Part shown: piece by piece, positions 23,243-35,559 of the stretch
How positions within the stretch are numbered: the stretch's first letter is position 1
Layout: every line of letters starts with the position of its first letter
Assembly: GCF_047495875.1 (NCBI RefSeq)
Contig: NC_092460.1
Location: 434,001 to 498,000 of the forward strand
Reading direction: 5' to 3'
Length of the DNA stretch: 64,000 nucleotides
Source of the DNA: Pithys albifrons albifrons
Lineage: Eukaryota; Chordata; Aves; Passeriformes; Thamnophilidae
Translations under genes and position numbers: made by a program
The notes under the pieces: generated by a model
The model's database searches: none
What the model saw: the letters and a program-made list of their open reading frames with translations, nothing else
Told to the model about the DNA's origin: nothing

Positions 23243-25677
23243 GTGGGTGACAGAAGTGAGGATGCAAGTCCTGCCCTCTGCCCGCTCTTTCAGGAACTCA
23301 CTTTGAAATCCCCCGCTTCAATATTTGACTTTAATCCTTGGAGCTTTGTTGCTAAACTGTATATTACCACATTCTGAAAGGGTCTTGTTCCATCTGTGAC
23401 CCTCGGGTATCTCTCCAGGCAACCTCCTTGTCCGTGCGCAGGGAGAGCCGCTGCTTGGCCAGAGCAGAGTCTGTGAATCAGCTGTAGCAAAGCAGGAGCC
23501 AGTGCCCACTGTGTGCAGGCCTTTGTAGCTTAGACACTCTCAGGCCGTGACCCCAACACTTGTTTTACAGTAGCATTCCCAGAATATGGGCCCTGGGGTG
23601 GCACTGGTTTTACAGCAATGGCCACAACACATCTAATGTGTGCATTGCATTGAGTCAGGAAACAATTCTTTTTGTTGGCTTTGCCCAAATAAGGAGGTGT
23701 TTTTTAAAGAGAAGTTTCTTTCAGTATGTAAAAAAAAGCTATGAAATGGAGATCATGAAGTTGGAGGCCCCTCTACAAAGCAAAGCAGCCACTGACCTTC
23801 GTGACCACGGCCTATTCAGAAGCTACTGTCCATTTTAAGTACTCGCTTTGCCAGTTTTAGCAGACATCTCAGTCCTGATCACGGACACAGAGCATTGCAG
23901 GTCAGAGTTCTGCCTCTGCTCGCCGGAGGTGCCTCAGCCAGGTGATTTCCTGTGCAGCCTGAGCCGGCACTGCTCTTGGCACGCCTGTGCCTCAGCTGCA
24001 GGTCCTGTGGAGCCAAACGTCCTTCCCGGTGGCTGCTGCTCAGGCAGCTGAGCAGTTCTGCCCTCTGCTCTCAGGGGCTGCAGCCAAAGAGAAACCCTCC
24101 CTCATGTTTTGTTGACCCCCACAGACATGGTGCAATGAGAACTGTAACAGTTGGCAATGACCTCTATAAGTTAAGATAAATCACTGTCTGTGGACAGTGG
24201 TGCCAGGGCTTCTGGCTGTGTAAAACGGGAGGCTCTCCTTGGGGGTGTGTTACAAGGGCCAGGTTTTGTTCTCCTCTCTGAATTCAGACAGCACCAAGAA
24301 GTAAGGGTATAAACTTAAGTTGAAGTGAGGAGTTCTCAATAGCTTTTTTAATCTTCATTTTATGATTCAGTGCTTTTAGTGTAAACTTGCAAATTGGGAC
24401 AGCCTATTCCTCAGCATTGCTGGGGAAAAAGTAAGTGTTAGAGTTTTGTTGCATGAAAAACTATATAAGAGCATGGGCTGATGTTGCAGAGGAACAGTCC
24501 TGCTTCCTTCTTCAGTGGTCAGCCGGGGAGAGACTGCTGCTTTGCTGCAGACTGGTCGATGGTACTTGCAGTTGGGCTGAGAAACCTGACTGAGGGAGGA
24601 TTAGTGTAAAAACTGGAACTTTGTGTCTTCAAGAGCAGAAGTATCTCCTAGTGTTAATTGCACTGAAACCTCTCTCCTTCTCCCTGGCCCCCTGTGTTTC
24701 ACGGCATGGCACCAGTGTTTTAGTCCAAGTTGGGTTGATCCAGTTGAGGTTTGGTCCTGTGAAAAGATCTTACAAAATTCCCCCTGAAGTCAGCAGGGCT
24801 TTGGGGAGCTGGTTTTGTGCAGGATAGTCTTCTCCCTCCACCTCCTTTTGCTTTGCTTCTTCCTGGAGGCGGTTCAGTAAATCTCGTACTTCCTACCCTT
24901 CTAGACATCTTTCCCCAGCCCTCACAGTGTCACCTGGAGCTGTGCCAGTGCCACAGCTTGCTGCAGTCTGGAGGAGATCGTCCTCCTGCGATGGCAGCTG
25001 TGCAGTCCCAGCCTTGGTGCTCCCCAGACCTTTCCCTGAGCTCACAGCTCACTAAGCATGCAGGACGCAGCTGAGCCCTTGGGTAGTTATTTTTGTGGAC
25101 TTGGTTTTCTGTCAGGTTGATTAGTTTTCTGCAGAAGGGGCAGATAAGCACAAGCCACTGGAAGTCGGAGGTTCTGGGAATGCACACCCCAGAAGAGGAA
25201 GAGGACATGGATTTCTGGCTATGCACAGTCCCTTTGTCCTCTTAGTGGTCTCTTGGAAGCAAAGCTGCAGTGACCAGCTGGCAGGGTCACCAGCTGGGAT
25301 TCCTGAGGGCTGTCACACCCATGTCCCTCTGGTCTGGCAGTGAGGCAGGAGAGCTGGTGGGTCGGGGTGGCCGTGGTACCACGTGCAGGGTCAGGCAGCT
25401 GACGGTGCCAGGTTGACACCGAAGGGTGTGTTTTGACAAAGCCTGACTCGTGCCCCGCCTGGCACCTCCCCGTGAGCCTGGTGGGTGCGGGTGAGGTGCC
25501 CTGGTGTGTTGCAGCCCGCAGTGCTCAGGTGGCGAGGGGCTCCTCGCCCTCAGCACGGGAAGTGGCAGCGCTGCCTCCCCTCCCGCGGCAGGGCAGCAGC
25601 TCCGTGTGGAGCCGGGCCCGGGCAGCGAGGGGCCTGCTGTGCTCTGGTGGGTGACCCGGCTTTGCTCTCACCCGCAG
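23243..25677 (+). other. TMCC1: TMCC1 intron
   Basis: Bounded by GTGGGT (23243) and a CCCGCAG acceptor (ends 25677). GC content rises towards the 3' end (25430-25670). No exon, RNA gene or mobile element recognised. Confidence 0.8.
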
Positions 25678-25992
25678 GAGGCACTGGAGGCGTGCCAGAC
25701 GCGCATCTCCAAGATGGAGCTGCAGCAGCAGCAGCAGCAAGTGGTGCAGCTGGAAGGGCTGGAGAATGCCACGGCCAGGAACCTGCTGGGGAAGTTCATC
25801 AACATCCTGCTGGCTGTCATGGCTGTGCTCCTCGTCTTCGTCTCCACTGTGGCCAACTGCGTCGTGCCCCTGATGAAGACTCGCAATAGGACGTTCAGCA
25901 CTTTATTTATCGTGGTTTTCATTGCCTTTCTGTGGAAGCACTGGGACGCCATCAGCGGTTACTTGGAACGGTTCCTGTCTCCCCCCAGATGA
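25678..25992 (+). CDS. TMCC1: TMCC1 last coding exon (coiled-coil end and two membrane helices)
   Basis: This exon has 104 codons plus TGA (25990-25992), starting in phase 0. It encodes [15 protein letters not shown], a run of six glutamines from CAG/CAA codons, and then the family's C-terminal membrane module. One helix spans about exon residues 39-62 ([20 protein letters not shown]), followed by a short loop with Cys-Val-Val-Pro and KTRNRT. A second helix lies at about 73-86 ([14 protein letters not shown]), and the tail ends SPPR. The hairpin anchors the protein in the ER with both ends cytosolic in the family model. The three shared exons give 461 residues, to which either candidate first exon (13 or 22 residues) or the long N-terminus upstream would be added. 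Confidence 0.97.
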   Translation, partial: EALEACQTRISKMELQQQQQQVVQLEGLENATARNLLGKFINILLAVMAVLLVFVSTVANCVVPLMKTRNRTFSTLFIVVFIAFLWKHWDAISGYLERFLSPPR

Positions 25993-26826
25993 TGGCGGCA
26001 CGAGCGGGCTGTTTGCTCCCTCCCAGCGCTCTTGGTGAGCAGGTGTGGCAAAGATTAGTCAGCAGCTACTCCGCTGAAGTTTTAAAGTGTCCGAGTGAAT
26101 TTGTTTACATTTAGAATAACGTTTTTTCTCTGCGAGATGCATTGCAATAGTATTTTTTAGATTTTATTCAAGAACTCTTTTGGCAAGAATCCTGGATAAT
26201 TTTTATGTAGCATGGTTCTCTTTGGATGCAAATCTTAAGATTCTTTAAAGTGTACAAAAGAAATGAATAAAATACAGAAATTCGGAGCATACCAATGGGC
26301 AATTTAAATTGTGGCTTGAACTACTGTACTAAACCTGTCAGGAAGAAGAGAACGTGGTTAGCTTACGATGAGCAAAGCTCAGTCTAGTGCACAGCCTTGA
26401 ATGATGGTACCACAGCAAACCTGTAACACTAAACTTTTACTGTGAAGTCTGATCACATTCCATGTCCAAATGTATGCGTTCAGAGTGGTTTCTTTCCTTA
26501 ACAAGAGAAAACCAACATGTGGATCTCTCTCCCAGCTCAGCGTCTGGGGTCACCGTTTGTGCTAACCCGGCTTCAGTAACTTTCGGTAAGGCTCTGGCTG
26601 AGTGTGGAGTGGCAGCCTCGTGCCATGCACAGCAACTGCACAGTCGTGCTACAGTATTTTGAAGTAGTCCTTGAAATACTTACCTTTAAGCAGAAGCCCT
26701 TGGTCGCACTTTTAAGGTTTTTTTAATATATGTATATTCACAGATTTAAAAAAATCCAAACAGCATACTTGAAGAGTGTAATACTCAAACTCTCAGTGCT
26801 TCCTTATTGTTTCTAATAGGATTTTT

Positions 26827-26857
26827 TATTATTATTATTATGATTATTATTATTATT
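26827..26857. repeat. (ATT)n microsatellite in TMCC1 3' UTR
   Basis: Ten ATT/TAT triplets with one TGA interruption in the middle. Likely polymorphic. Confidence 0.9.
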
Positions 26858-26907
26858 GGGGGTTTTTTTCGAAGGGGTTGGGAGGGTCATTACTTTTTTT
26901 TCTTTCA

Positions 26908-26913
26908 AATAAA
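26908..26913 (+). terminator. TMCC1: Candidate proximal poly(A) signal of TMCC1
   Basis: Perfect AATAAA, followed within 20-40 bp by GTGATGTTTTT and TGTGTG sequence, the usual U/GU-rich downstream element. It would give a 3' UTR of about 0.95 kb. An earlier hexamer at 26266 has a weaker downstream region. Confidence 0.45.
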
Positions 26914-29826
26914 GAAGTGATGTTTTTAAATGAAGAAATGTGTGAATAATTGTGAGCTGTCTTGTCCTGAAGCAGTTTTGAGGAGGGCAAAGTAGTTTCT
27001 AGTGCCAGCCTGTCGAACACAGTGCTGTTCACATGCCATTTGTCTGTCCTCCTGAGCATACAGATGCAGCATCATAAAGAAACACCTGTCTTCTCCACAC
27101 CTTTTTGTCATGCAAGGCTTTTTTTTCTTTTTCCAGATGTGAAGGATAGTATGTTTGTATTTCTTGTTTGCATGTCATCTCTCATTCCTGCCTCAGGATA
27201 AGAATAGGGAATTTCTATTCATCCCTTCCTAGGAAAAAACCAGGTTCTTTTAAAGAAAGAAGTACTGACTCAACAGTCCACCTAAAAGAATGGTTGTCTC
27301 CGAAATAGCTCTAACTTCTAAAGAAACCCCTGAAGAGTGAAACCAAAGTTTTCCTCCTGTCAGGCTCTAGTGAGATCATTTGTGCATCTGTGTCTGTGGA
27401 GTGCCATAGGGAGCATCCTCTTTTTCAGCCACAGGGACCAGCCAGCACTTGGTGCAGACACCTTTACAAAGCTCTGAAGGAAATGCCAGCTGCAAATGTG
27501 ACTCTCAGTCCTTGCACCGTGGTATTGCTCGTGACCTGTTGGTACAGGCAGGCAGCCCTCACGTCCAAGGAGTCTGTGTGCACTCTGTGCTGGTTTTTAA
27601 CTGCTGCCTCTTTTGCCGTAACAATGCCAAGATTCATCTTTTGTTCATAGAATCCAAAATGATTCCAGGATTCTCTTTCCAAAACATTTATGGTGTAAGT
27701 TAGGTCTTACTGTTTTCCCTCCTTCCAGGATCAAGTTCCCTCTAGGACCCACATGTTGCCCCCACGACCCAAACCAGTTCAAATCCTACATACACATTTA
27801 TGAGACATGTACATCACCCACATATACACAAATCCACACGCACACAGACATTGGGCTGTGGTGCAGATTCTGGGTTCTGAGACATTTCCTCAAACAAGTT
27901 TAACAGCCTTGAGGGTTTTCTGATTGCCAATGGAGACAAACCCTCCCCCGTCCAACCATCTTTCTTCCTCCAAAGGTCCTTTTTTTCCATAGTCACAGGA
28001 AACTCAGGTGCCCCTTCCGCAGGGATCCCACACACCTCTCTGTCACCACGTGCACTAATCTACTCCTGTCCTACTTAAAATCCCAGTTGCCAATTGCAGC
28101 TGACTCAGGCCAGCACTGCTCATGCTTCCCATGGTGCCACAGCCAGGCCAAAGGTGTATGGCCATGCCTGCCCCTGGCCCTGCTCCTGGTTCCAGTGACG
28201 CTCTTGCCACCCTTCTCTGGGGACTCAACATTCCTTGAGTAACTGTCGGCTTCCCATTATGCCGTGTTGTCAGAAACAAATGTGTGAATAGCAGTAAAAA
28301 CTGATTTGGCACATAACTGAAATCTTCGTTGCCTTTATTTCTGAAACCTGGCCTTTGTACATCTGCTTTTCTCAGCTTTGATCATGTTCGAATTGCTCAT
28401 GGTGGGGTTTTATGTGGCCAAAGCAGGAAGGAGTTGAAAGCCAATGGATCTGGACACTCAGTGCCACTCACGTGTAGTATTTAAGGAAGTGTTTGTCCCT
28501 CTTCTTTATATCCTAATTTGATTTAGTGTCTCATCTCTGTCATAGTCAGTGATAGCAGTTGCTGATTTCCTAGAAGGTGCAGGCTCACGCCCCTCAGAAC
28601 TGTTGGTGAAGGCCGTGTGCACGTGGGGCTGACAGTGTCTGTCTCTCTCTCTCTGCGGTTTCTGCCATTCCAGAAAGTTGTCTGCAGTAGTGCTGTGTAT
28701 GATGCTGCATCCACTTCTCATGCCCTAACACAACTGCCACATGGTTTGCCTTTTGCATTAGCAGAACATTTTGGGGTTTTCCTCCCTCTTCAGTTTGAAG
28801 GTCTGTGATGATTTCTGATAGCTTAACAATGATGATATTGTTGGAAATGTGATTCTAGCTTTAAAGCGCCCTCTCGTCCTACGTGGTTGTGTTTGCTTTC
28901 CTGATGGGAGTGTTTCTGAGTGACACGTAGAGGAAAGTTTCTGCTGTGGATGTGAGTGTGTGTGCGAGTACCTTTAACAGCCTCCTTTGTAGATATCAAT
29001 GTTTTAGTGACCATCAAATAGTTGCAAAATGTTTCCCAAAACATTTCACATTCGAAGTTGAAAAGATACAGAAATTGCTCAGATGTGTTAAGCACATATG
29101 GCATTGGTACATAAAAAGGGAAAAAATGTAATGGACTGTGTAAGTTTCGAAAGCAGCAGCTCCTCATTGACATTTGAGAGTTCAGATGAAGTTCATCCTT
29201 TTCCCCCGTTTCTCTCAATGTAATAAACAAAATCTTGATGCAAAAAAATTTACTGTCTAAAATTTTATGAATTTCTTTTTTATTCTCAGCCTCATCAGTT
29301 TAGATTAATGATACTCAGCATGCTCCCAGCAGTTACTCCACTGGTTTGTTCCAGTTCCATATGTGCTTAGGTCTGATCAGATGAACTGTTGACTTGTGTA
29401 CATGTTACACTGGGACAGGAAAGCCCTGTCTGTCAGCTTTGAAAATATGCATTCTTTTAATTTAAAAAAAAGCAGCATTATAACAAAAGAAGCCAAGCTA
29501 CAAAGGGTTCAAGATTGGGTAGTTTTGCCAGTTTTTAAGTGAATTCTGAATGTGGCTAAGGAGTTAAAAACCCTGTGTGTCTGTGTTGTGTATGCCAGGT
29601 GGTATAGTTGTAGGCAATTGACTTAGCTGTAAGTGTGTTTTAAAAGTGTAAAAAATAAACAGAAAAACTCACTTGCACGGGTTGAAAAGTACAGAAATGA
29701 CACTTGTGAACGTAACACTGTAGTTTATAGATCTTAAGCTGCTAATTGTTGAGAGAGATTTACATTTGTCTTGTCTGGTTGTCGCAGATTTATCTGTGAC
29801 ACTTTTACTGTATATAAAAAACTTTA

Positions 29827-29832
29827 AATAAA
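29827..29832 (+). terminator. TMCC1: Candidate distal poly(A) signal of TMCC1
   Basis: Perfect AATAAA, with a G/GT-rich stretch (GGGGGTGGGGGTTGTC) about 50 bp later. No later hexamer is seen for some distance and sequence character changes to GC-rich soon after, which fits the end of the transcript. Confidence 0.5.
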
Positions 29833-29860
29833 GACCTCAGCTATTAACACCAGCCTACTT

Positions 29861-32800
29861 TAGATGTTTCCAAAGGGATGGGGGTGGGGGTTGTCAAAAA
29901 AGTAGCAGGATGTGTTAAAACTGCTGAGCCCTGAAAGCTCAAAATCTGAGCAAGTTCTCCACATGTGCAAACTTCATCCAACAGTCAGCCACGCACCGCC
30001 TGGGCACGGCGAGACTACACGGGCAGCAGTGTCTGCCTCTGGGGTGGAGGAGGAGCAGCAGCACTGCATCCTTCCTCATTGATCCCTTCCAGCCCCCCTG
30101 GAGCCTGGGACAGCCTCTGGCAGGGTTCCTGCAGGATGTGTCTGCTCCGGCCCTGCCGTGCCCCGTTTGCAGGTGGGTGCAGTCAGGTGAGGTGACTGGC
30201 CCACGAGGGGCCCGTGTGGAGGGACCAGCAGCTGGGCCCGTGCTCCCCACCTCTGTCTGGGGCCTGCCATGCCCCACACGAGAAGGGCTCTTGCTCTGTG
30301 GACTTGGCCCTGAAGGGCTTGCAGGGTCAGCCCCGTGTGCATGGCGTGCGCAGAGCCAGGTGCAATTGCGGCCTCACCCGTGTGTGCCCCATGGGCAGCG
30401 TGTGATGGGGCAGCGCTGAGCCCTGGCCCGGGCGAGGCAGGGAAGGCTGCAGCTGCCAGGACAGCATTCCCTGGCAGACACCTGGCTCAGCTGCTGAGGA
30501 GAGGCAAGAGAGCAGAATGCTGAGCTGTGGCTCTAAACAGGTATTTTGTCTACCATGTTTCATAGACAAATTTCTGAATTCTTTAGTTTTGTACAAGCTG
30601 GAAGTGAGCAGATTCATCACTGATGTGAAGAAGATACTTGTTCCACTCTGGTTTTGGTCATGTGGCCTCAGAACACAGAACTGAGCAGGGCATGGAAACA
30701 ACGTTTTAAGGAGAAAGGGGCCGAGTCCTTCCATTTTCACAAAGGTGCAAACACTGTAAAACCAGCAAGAGATCAAAATGCAAAAGCAGCTGTTTGCAGG
30801 GATTTTTTCCCCATAATCTCCCCATAACCAAAATGCAATTTCCAGCAGTTCATGGATGAAGCAAATGCATGGGGCTGCTTTTGACAGAGCTGTCTGGCTC
30901 AGGATGGGATGTTGTGCTGGTTGTGAGGGTAAATGGTTCTGGAGTAAATTCTTCTGGTATGGTCCCCTGAGACGTGCTGGCTGTGGCTCAGAACCAACAA
31001 GAGGGCATGATGACTAAGGGTGAGAAAAAGCGGCCTACTCCCATGTCAACAGATTTAATCCCATAATTTAGAGGATTAGGAGTTGTTACTCAGTTTTTTG
31101 GTTAGTCTGTGGGAAGTGGTTTGATCTCTCCACCCAGGTCCTGGGGGACAAACAAGGACATGGCAAGGGTGAGGCTGTGCTGGGTTGCAGCTGTGGAGGA
31201 ATTGGCTGATGTTTCTCACTGGAGCTGTCATTCTCCCTAGGCAGAGCACACCTTGATGTGCTGATAGTGGAAATCTGGGCAAATAGGCAGCTCCCTACCA
31301 CAAAATACCTGTCTTCAAGTTGTTTCTTAAACACCAAATCCACCTTTTCCTTTAAAAGTGTTGGTTCGTGGTTTGTTGGCCTTGGTGGAGCCTCCCTCGG
31401 TGACTGGAATCTCCGCTCCCTGAGTGAGCATGAAATAGAACATCCCTGGGCTAACCAGCTCTGCTGAGTGGCTCATACCCTAGTCAGATCCCCTCTAAAT
31501 TTAGGTATGAATCACCACAGATGTGTGCTCTGTACCAGCTTTGTGCCATCCCTGGCCCAAGGGGGCAAAGTAAGAACAGTGCCTGAGGAGAAGAGAAAGG
31601 CCAGAGCAGGATTGGAAGCTGCCGTGTGTTTTCAGCCCTCCTCCCCAGTGCAGCTGAACCTGTGGCCCTGCCTGTTCACAGCTGATACCCCTTGCCTTGC
31701 AATCAAGGTCTGAAGGCTTTCAAAAGTTCTTCACAACACACAACAGCACTCTTAGATTAGAGTTACCTATCAGATCTGTGCCGTGCCAGCCTTGAGGACA
31801 CCGCTGGCTCCAGTTCATTGTTTGATGAACATCTTTATGTCCAGCCCTTGCTGTTGCCTGTAGGAAGAGGCAGCCCCAAGAGCCTGTCTGTCCAGCACAG
31901 AGCAGCAGGTGAGTGAGACACCACATTGCTCCATCGTGTCAGTCAGCTCAGCTCTCCCATTCCACCCTGTTTGGGCACTGCTGCCACACCTGCACATTTT
32001 CCACGTGCCTTCCCAGCTCCCGAACGTGAGCATGAGCTCTGGCCAAGCCGGCTCCCATTCTCCTCGGCCCTGCTGGGCGTGCCACGGCCCGGGCCTGCCC
32101 CAGGGGAGCGGACTGAGGGGGCGGGAGCTGTGACCGGAAAGCGTGGCTCATCCCCGGCCCGGGCACATCCCGAGAGCTGAGCGGGATATTTTACAAATTA
32201 TCATCCTGCTTACCTGGGCAAGTGATCCCGAGAAGAGAACAGGGATCACATGAGAAGCAGATCACGTTTCCTCGCAGAAAACATCTTCAAGGAAGCAACA
32301 CCCCCGGACCTTCCTGAGCGTTGTCTCACGCCCCTCAGGCAGTTCCTGTCCCTGTCCCACACTGCTAGGGAACCTGGGCTGTGTTCCTCCAAAAATGTTT
32401 CTTTGAAAGATCTTTCATTGATTTCAGATCAGCTCTGCCCCTCCAACGGGCACATCGGCATTTCCCTCCCTCTTTGGAATCACTGTCAGGCAGACGATCA
32501 GCTGCCATTCCATCTGTCCAGTCCATCCCTTTGAAAGGCTGGGAGCGGCCGGACGGCCCAGCCACAGAGCCGGCCCAGGAGGCGCCTGTGCCGGTAGCTC
32601 CGGGCCTGGGGGTGGGCATGGACACACCCTGCCCTTCTGAACCGCGGGAAGGACTCCCGTGTTCTCTGCGGGAGCCGGGAATGCCGGGCGGGAGGGAGGG
32701 AGCGGGGCCACCTGTCCGGCACCGGGACGGAGCGGGAACGGGACTCGGAGCGGCCCCCACGGCTCCGTTCTCGCCGCGGGCTCGGCGGAGCGGCCCCGGG
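29861..32800. other. Intergenic DNA between TMCC1 and the C-rich array
   Basis: No gene recognised. A GC-rich part (about 29990-30480) and another near 32030-32160 and 32540-32800 give overlapping open frames on both strands without protein-like features. The last part grades into the tandem array. Confidence 0.6.
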
Positions 32801-34134
32801 TCTCACGGCCCTGCTCTTGACCCCCCTCACGGCCCTGCTCTTGACCCCCCTCACGGCCCTGCTCTGACCCCTCACGGCCCTGCTCTGACCCCTCACACCC
32901 CTCCATGGCCCCGCTCTGACCCCTCACACCCCTCATGGCCCCCCCTCTGACCCCTCACAACCCCGCTCTGACCCCTCACACCCCTCACGGCCCCCCCTCT
33001 GACCCCTCACACCCCTCATGGTCCCCGCTCTGACCCCTCACACCCCTCACGGCCCCCGCTCTGACCCCTCACACCCCTCACGGCCCCGCTCTGACCCCTC
33101 ACACCCCTCACGGCCCCGCTCTGACCCCTCACACCCCTCATGGCCCCCCCTCTGACCCCTCACACCCCTCACACCCCTCACACCCCTCACGGCCCCGCTC
33201 TGACCCCTCACACCCCTCACACCCCTCACACCCCTCACGGCCCCGCTCTGACCCCTCACGGCCCCGCTCTGACCCCTCACGGCCCCGCTCTGACCCCTCA
33301 CGGCCCCGCTCTGACCCCTCATGGCCCCGCTCTGACCCCTCATGGCCCTCACACCCCCCGCTCTGACCCCTCACACCCCTCACGGCCCCGCTCTGACCCC
33401 TCATGGCCCCGCTCTGACCCCTCACACCCCTCACACCCCCCGCTCTGACCCCTCACACCCCTCACACCCCCCGCTCTGACCCCTCACACCCCTCACACCC
33501 CCCGCTCTGACCCCTCACACCCCTCACGGCCCCGCTCTGACCCCTCACACCCCTCACGGCCCCGCTCTGACCCCTCACGGCCCCCGCTCTGACCCCTCAC
33601 ACCCCTCACGGCCCCCGCTCTGAGCCCTCACACCCCTCACGGCCCCGCTCTGACCCCTCACACCCCTCACGGCCCCCGCTCTGACCCGTCACACCCCTCA
33701 CGGCCCCGCTCTGACCCCGCACACCCCTCACGGCCCCGCTCTGACCCCTCACACCCCCCGCTCTGACCCCTCACACCCCTCACGGCCCCGCTCTGACCCC
33801 GCACACCCCTCACGGCCCCGCTCTGACCCCTCACACCCCCCGCTCTGACCCCTCACACCCCTCACGGTCTCGCTCTGACCCCTCACACCCCTCACGGCCC
33901 CGCTCTGACCCCTCACACCCCCCGCTCTGACCCCTCACGGTCCCGCTCTGACCCCTCACACCCCTCACGGCCCCGCTCTGACCCCTCACACCCCTCACAC
34001 CCCCCGCTCTGACCCCTCACACCCCTCACACCCCCCGCTCTGACCCCTCACACCCCTCATGGTCCCCGCTCTGACCCCTCACACCCCTCACGGCCCCGCT
34101 CTGACCCCTCACACCCCTCACGGCCCCGCTCTGA
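32801..34134. repeat. C-rich tandem array (G-rich on the minus strand)
   Basis: About 1.33 kb is built from two short modules in variable order: CACGGCCCCGCTCTGACCCCT and CACACCCCT. Copies differ mainly by single bases (TGGCCCC, CGGTCCC, CCCCCGCTC). Basic periods of about 20 and 29-30 bp arise from one or two modules, with extra CACACCCCT copies at 33160-33230. The minus strand has repeated GGGG runs (GAGGGGT, GCGGGGC), so it can be expected to form G-quadruplexes. Open frames (MRGVRGQSGA-like) are by-products. The array ends abruptly at a CpG island with CTCF-like motifs. Confidence 0.97.
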
Positions 34135-34150
34135 GGGGCCCCCTCGGCTC

Positions 34151-34169
34151 TGGCGCCCCCTGGCGGCGG
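34151..34169 (-). promoter_or_regulatory. CTCF-like binding motif 1
   Basis: The plus strand reads TGGCGCCCCCTGGCGGCGG. Its reverse complement, CCGCCGCCAGGGGGCGCCA, contains the CTCF core CCGCCAGGGGGCGCC and fits the well-known vertebrate CTCF consensus (CCASYAGRKGGCRS) very closely. Orientation of the motif is minus. Confidence 0.7.
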
Positions 34170-34203
34170 CGCCTGGCACTGCGCGCGTGCCGCCCGCGGT
34201 CTT

Positions 34204-34222
34204 TGGCGCCCCCCAGCGGTCA
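34204..34222 (-). promoter_or_regulatory. CTCF-like binding motif 2
   Basis: The plus strand reads TGGCGCCCCCCAGCGGTCA. Its reverse complement contains CCGCTGGGGGGCGCC, a second good match to the CTCF core. It lies 53 bp from the first motif and in the same orientation. Both share the TGGCGCCCCC start, which could reflect an old local duplication. Confidence 0.55.
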
Positions 34223-34680
34223 CGGGCGGGCAGGGCGGGCGGAGCTGCGGGAGAGACCGGGCGGAGACCCCCGGCACGGTGACCCCCTGCACAACTCCGG
34301 GACCCCCGGGCTCTCTGTCTGCAGGGCTGCACCGGACGGCGGCGGGGAGCTGCGCAGAGCCCGTGGGGACGGGCACCGGGAGCGGCTGCGGACGCTGGCA
34401 CAGCCCAGCCCAGCCCGCCTGTCTGCGGGCGCTGCCCGCTGCGTTCCCGGCGCTCCCTGCTCGAGCGGTGCCGCTGCCGCCCGGAGAAGCGCCGGGCACC
34501 GGAATGGCACGTGAAGACTGGGACGTTCTTGGTCACACAGACACCCCACAAAGGCCGCCCCGAGCTCCGCAGAATCACAGACTCAGGAACATCCCGGCCA
34601 CGGAAATGTCCCAGCCGCTCCATCCCGGAGCCGCGGGCAGCAGCTGCAGCGGCACATCGAGGTGATTGCGCTGGTCACGT

Positions 34681-35559
34681 TGTGCAGAACCGCTCTTCTT
34701 CCCCATGGGTCAGCATCACTACAGCGGTAAGTCAGAGTTAGTACTGCTTGAATCCACTCCTGTGTCCGATATTGGCCCAGGGGAGGAAGAGCCTCTCCCC
34801 ACGCAGGCTCAGCAGTCCTTCTCCCGAGCCCACATGCAGCACTCAGGCTTGAGCTCAGCTCCAGCGTCTGTGTGGAGAGGGATTGTGCAGCCACAGACCG
34901 CAACTCTGCAATGCCTCATTGCCCCTGCTCTGGAGGGAGACATTCCAAGGATAATTGTTCATGGCATACATTTGATGGCTCTCAAACCAGCTGTCACATG
35001 AGGCTGAATGCTCTGCTTCTGTTCATAAGCATGACTGGGTCTGTGATTAGAGAAAATTTGTTATGTGTCTGATCTGGAGTTTTCCTCTCCTCAGAGTGGG
35101 GCTGGAGTCTTACAAAGATTTGATGGCAAGCTCCTCTCTCCTTCAGCCACTGTGGCTCTGTAGGGCACCCAGGCCTGATCTCCTGCTGCTGCATCTCCTG
35201 TTCCCGTTCCTGGTGCAGTGTGTTTTCTGGAAGTCCTGGCTCTACAGGCTTGGTGTCTCCCAGGCATCCTGTCCTCCTGTTTGCTGGCTTGTCCCAGCAG
35301 CAAAGGGGAACCATACTGACTAAGGCTCCCCGAGAACCAGCCTCAACCCTGCTCTGGTGGGGTGGTGTCCCCAGCTGTAGAGTTCATGCACAAAGGAGCC
35401 TTTTCTCAGATGTAGGGTAGCCTCCCAAGAGAAAAAGAAGGAGGAAAATCATATGAGATTTGGAGGTTCTCTGAGGACAGGACAGAGTGTAGGAACAATG
35501 GTCACATTGATATATTTCCCATTTCCAGAAGTGGGCCAAGGAAGGAGGGACCCCTGCAG
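34681..35559. other. Intergenic spacer
   Basis: Unique DNA of moderate GC; no gene, RNA or repeat recognised. Confidence 0.5.

Larger units (their letters stand above)
25993..29860 (+). other. TMCC1: TMCC1 3' UTR (long) with several poly(A) signals
   Basis: AT-rich, gene-free DNA follows the stop codon. AATAAA hexamers occur at 26266, 26908, 29222, 29654 and 29827. The signal at 26908 has T/GT-rich sequence soon after. The one at 29827 lies 50-65 bp before a GGGGTGGGGGTTG block and is where I would put the distal end. Mammalian TMCC1 also has a 3' UTR of several kilobases, which supports this. An (ATT)n run sits at 26827-26857. The exact cleavage sites are inferred. Confidence 0.65.
34135..34680. 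promoter_or_regulatory. Intergenic CpG island downstream of the C-rich array
   Basis: A dense GC/CpG block with no recognised coding exon. It holds two CTCF-like motifs at its 5' end. GC content drops after about 34680. It could be an insulator, an enhancer or the promoter of an unannotated non-coding RNA; the sequence alone does not decide. A short AGAATCACAG (34571) near its 3' side is too small to call a CR1 remnant. Confidence 0.5.

Noticed and set aside
32801..34134. CRISPR-like array because of regularly spaced repeats
   Set aside because: Vertebrate DNA; the modules are contiguous and have no unique spacers, so it is a minisatellite.
34565..34600. Possible minus-strand CR1 end (AGAATCACAGACTCAGG)
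   Set aside because: Only about 17 bases match and the adjoining sequence does not continue as CR1.
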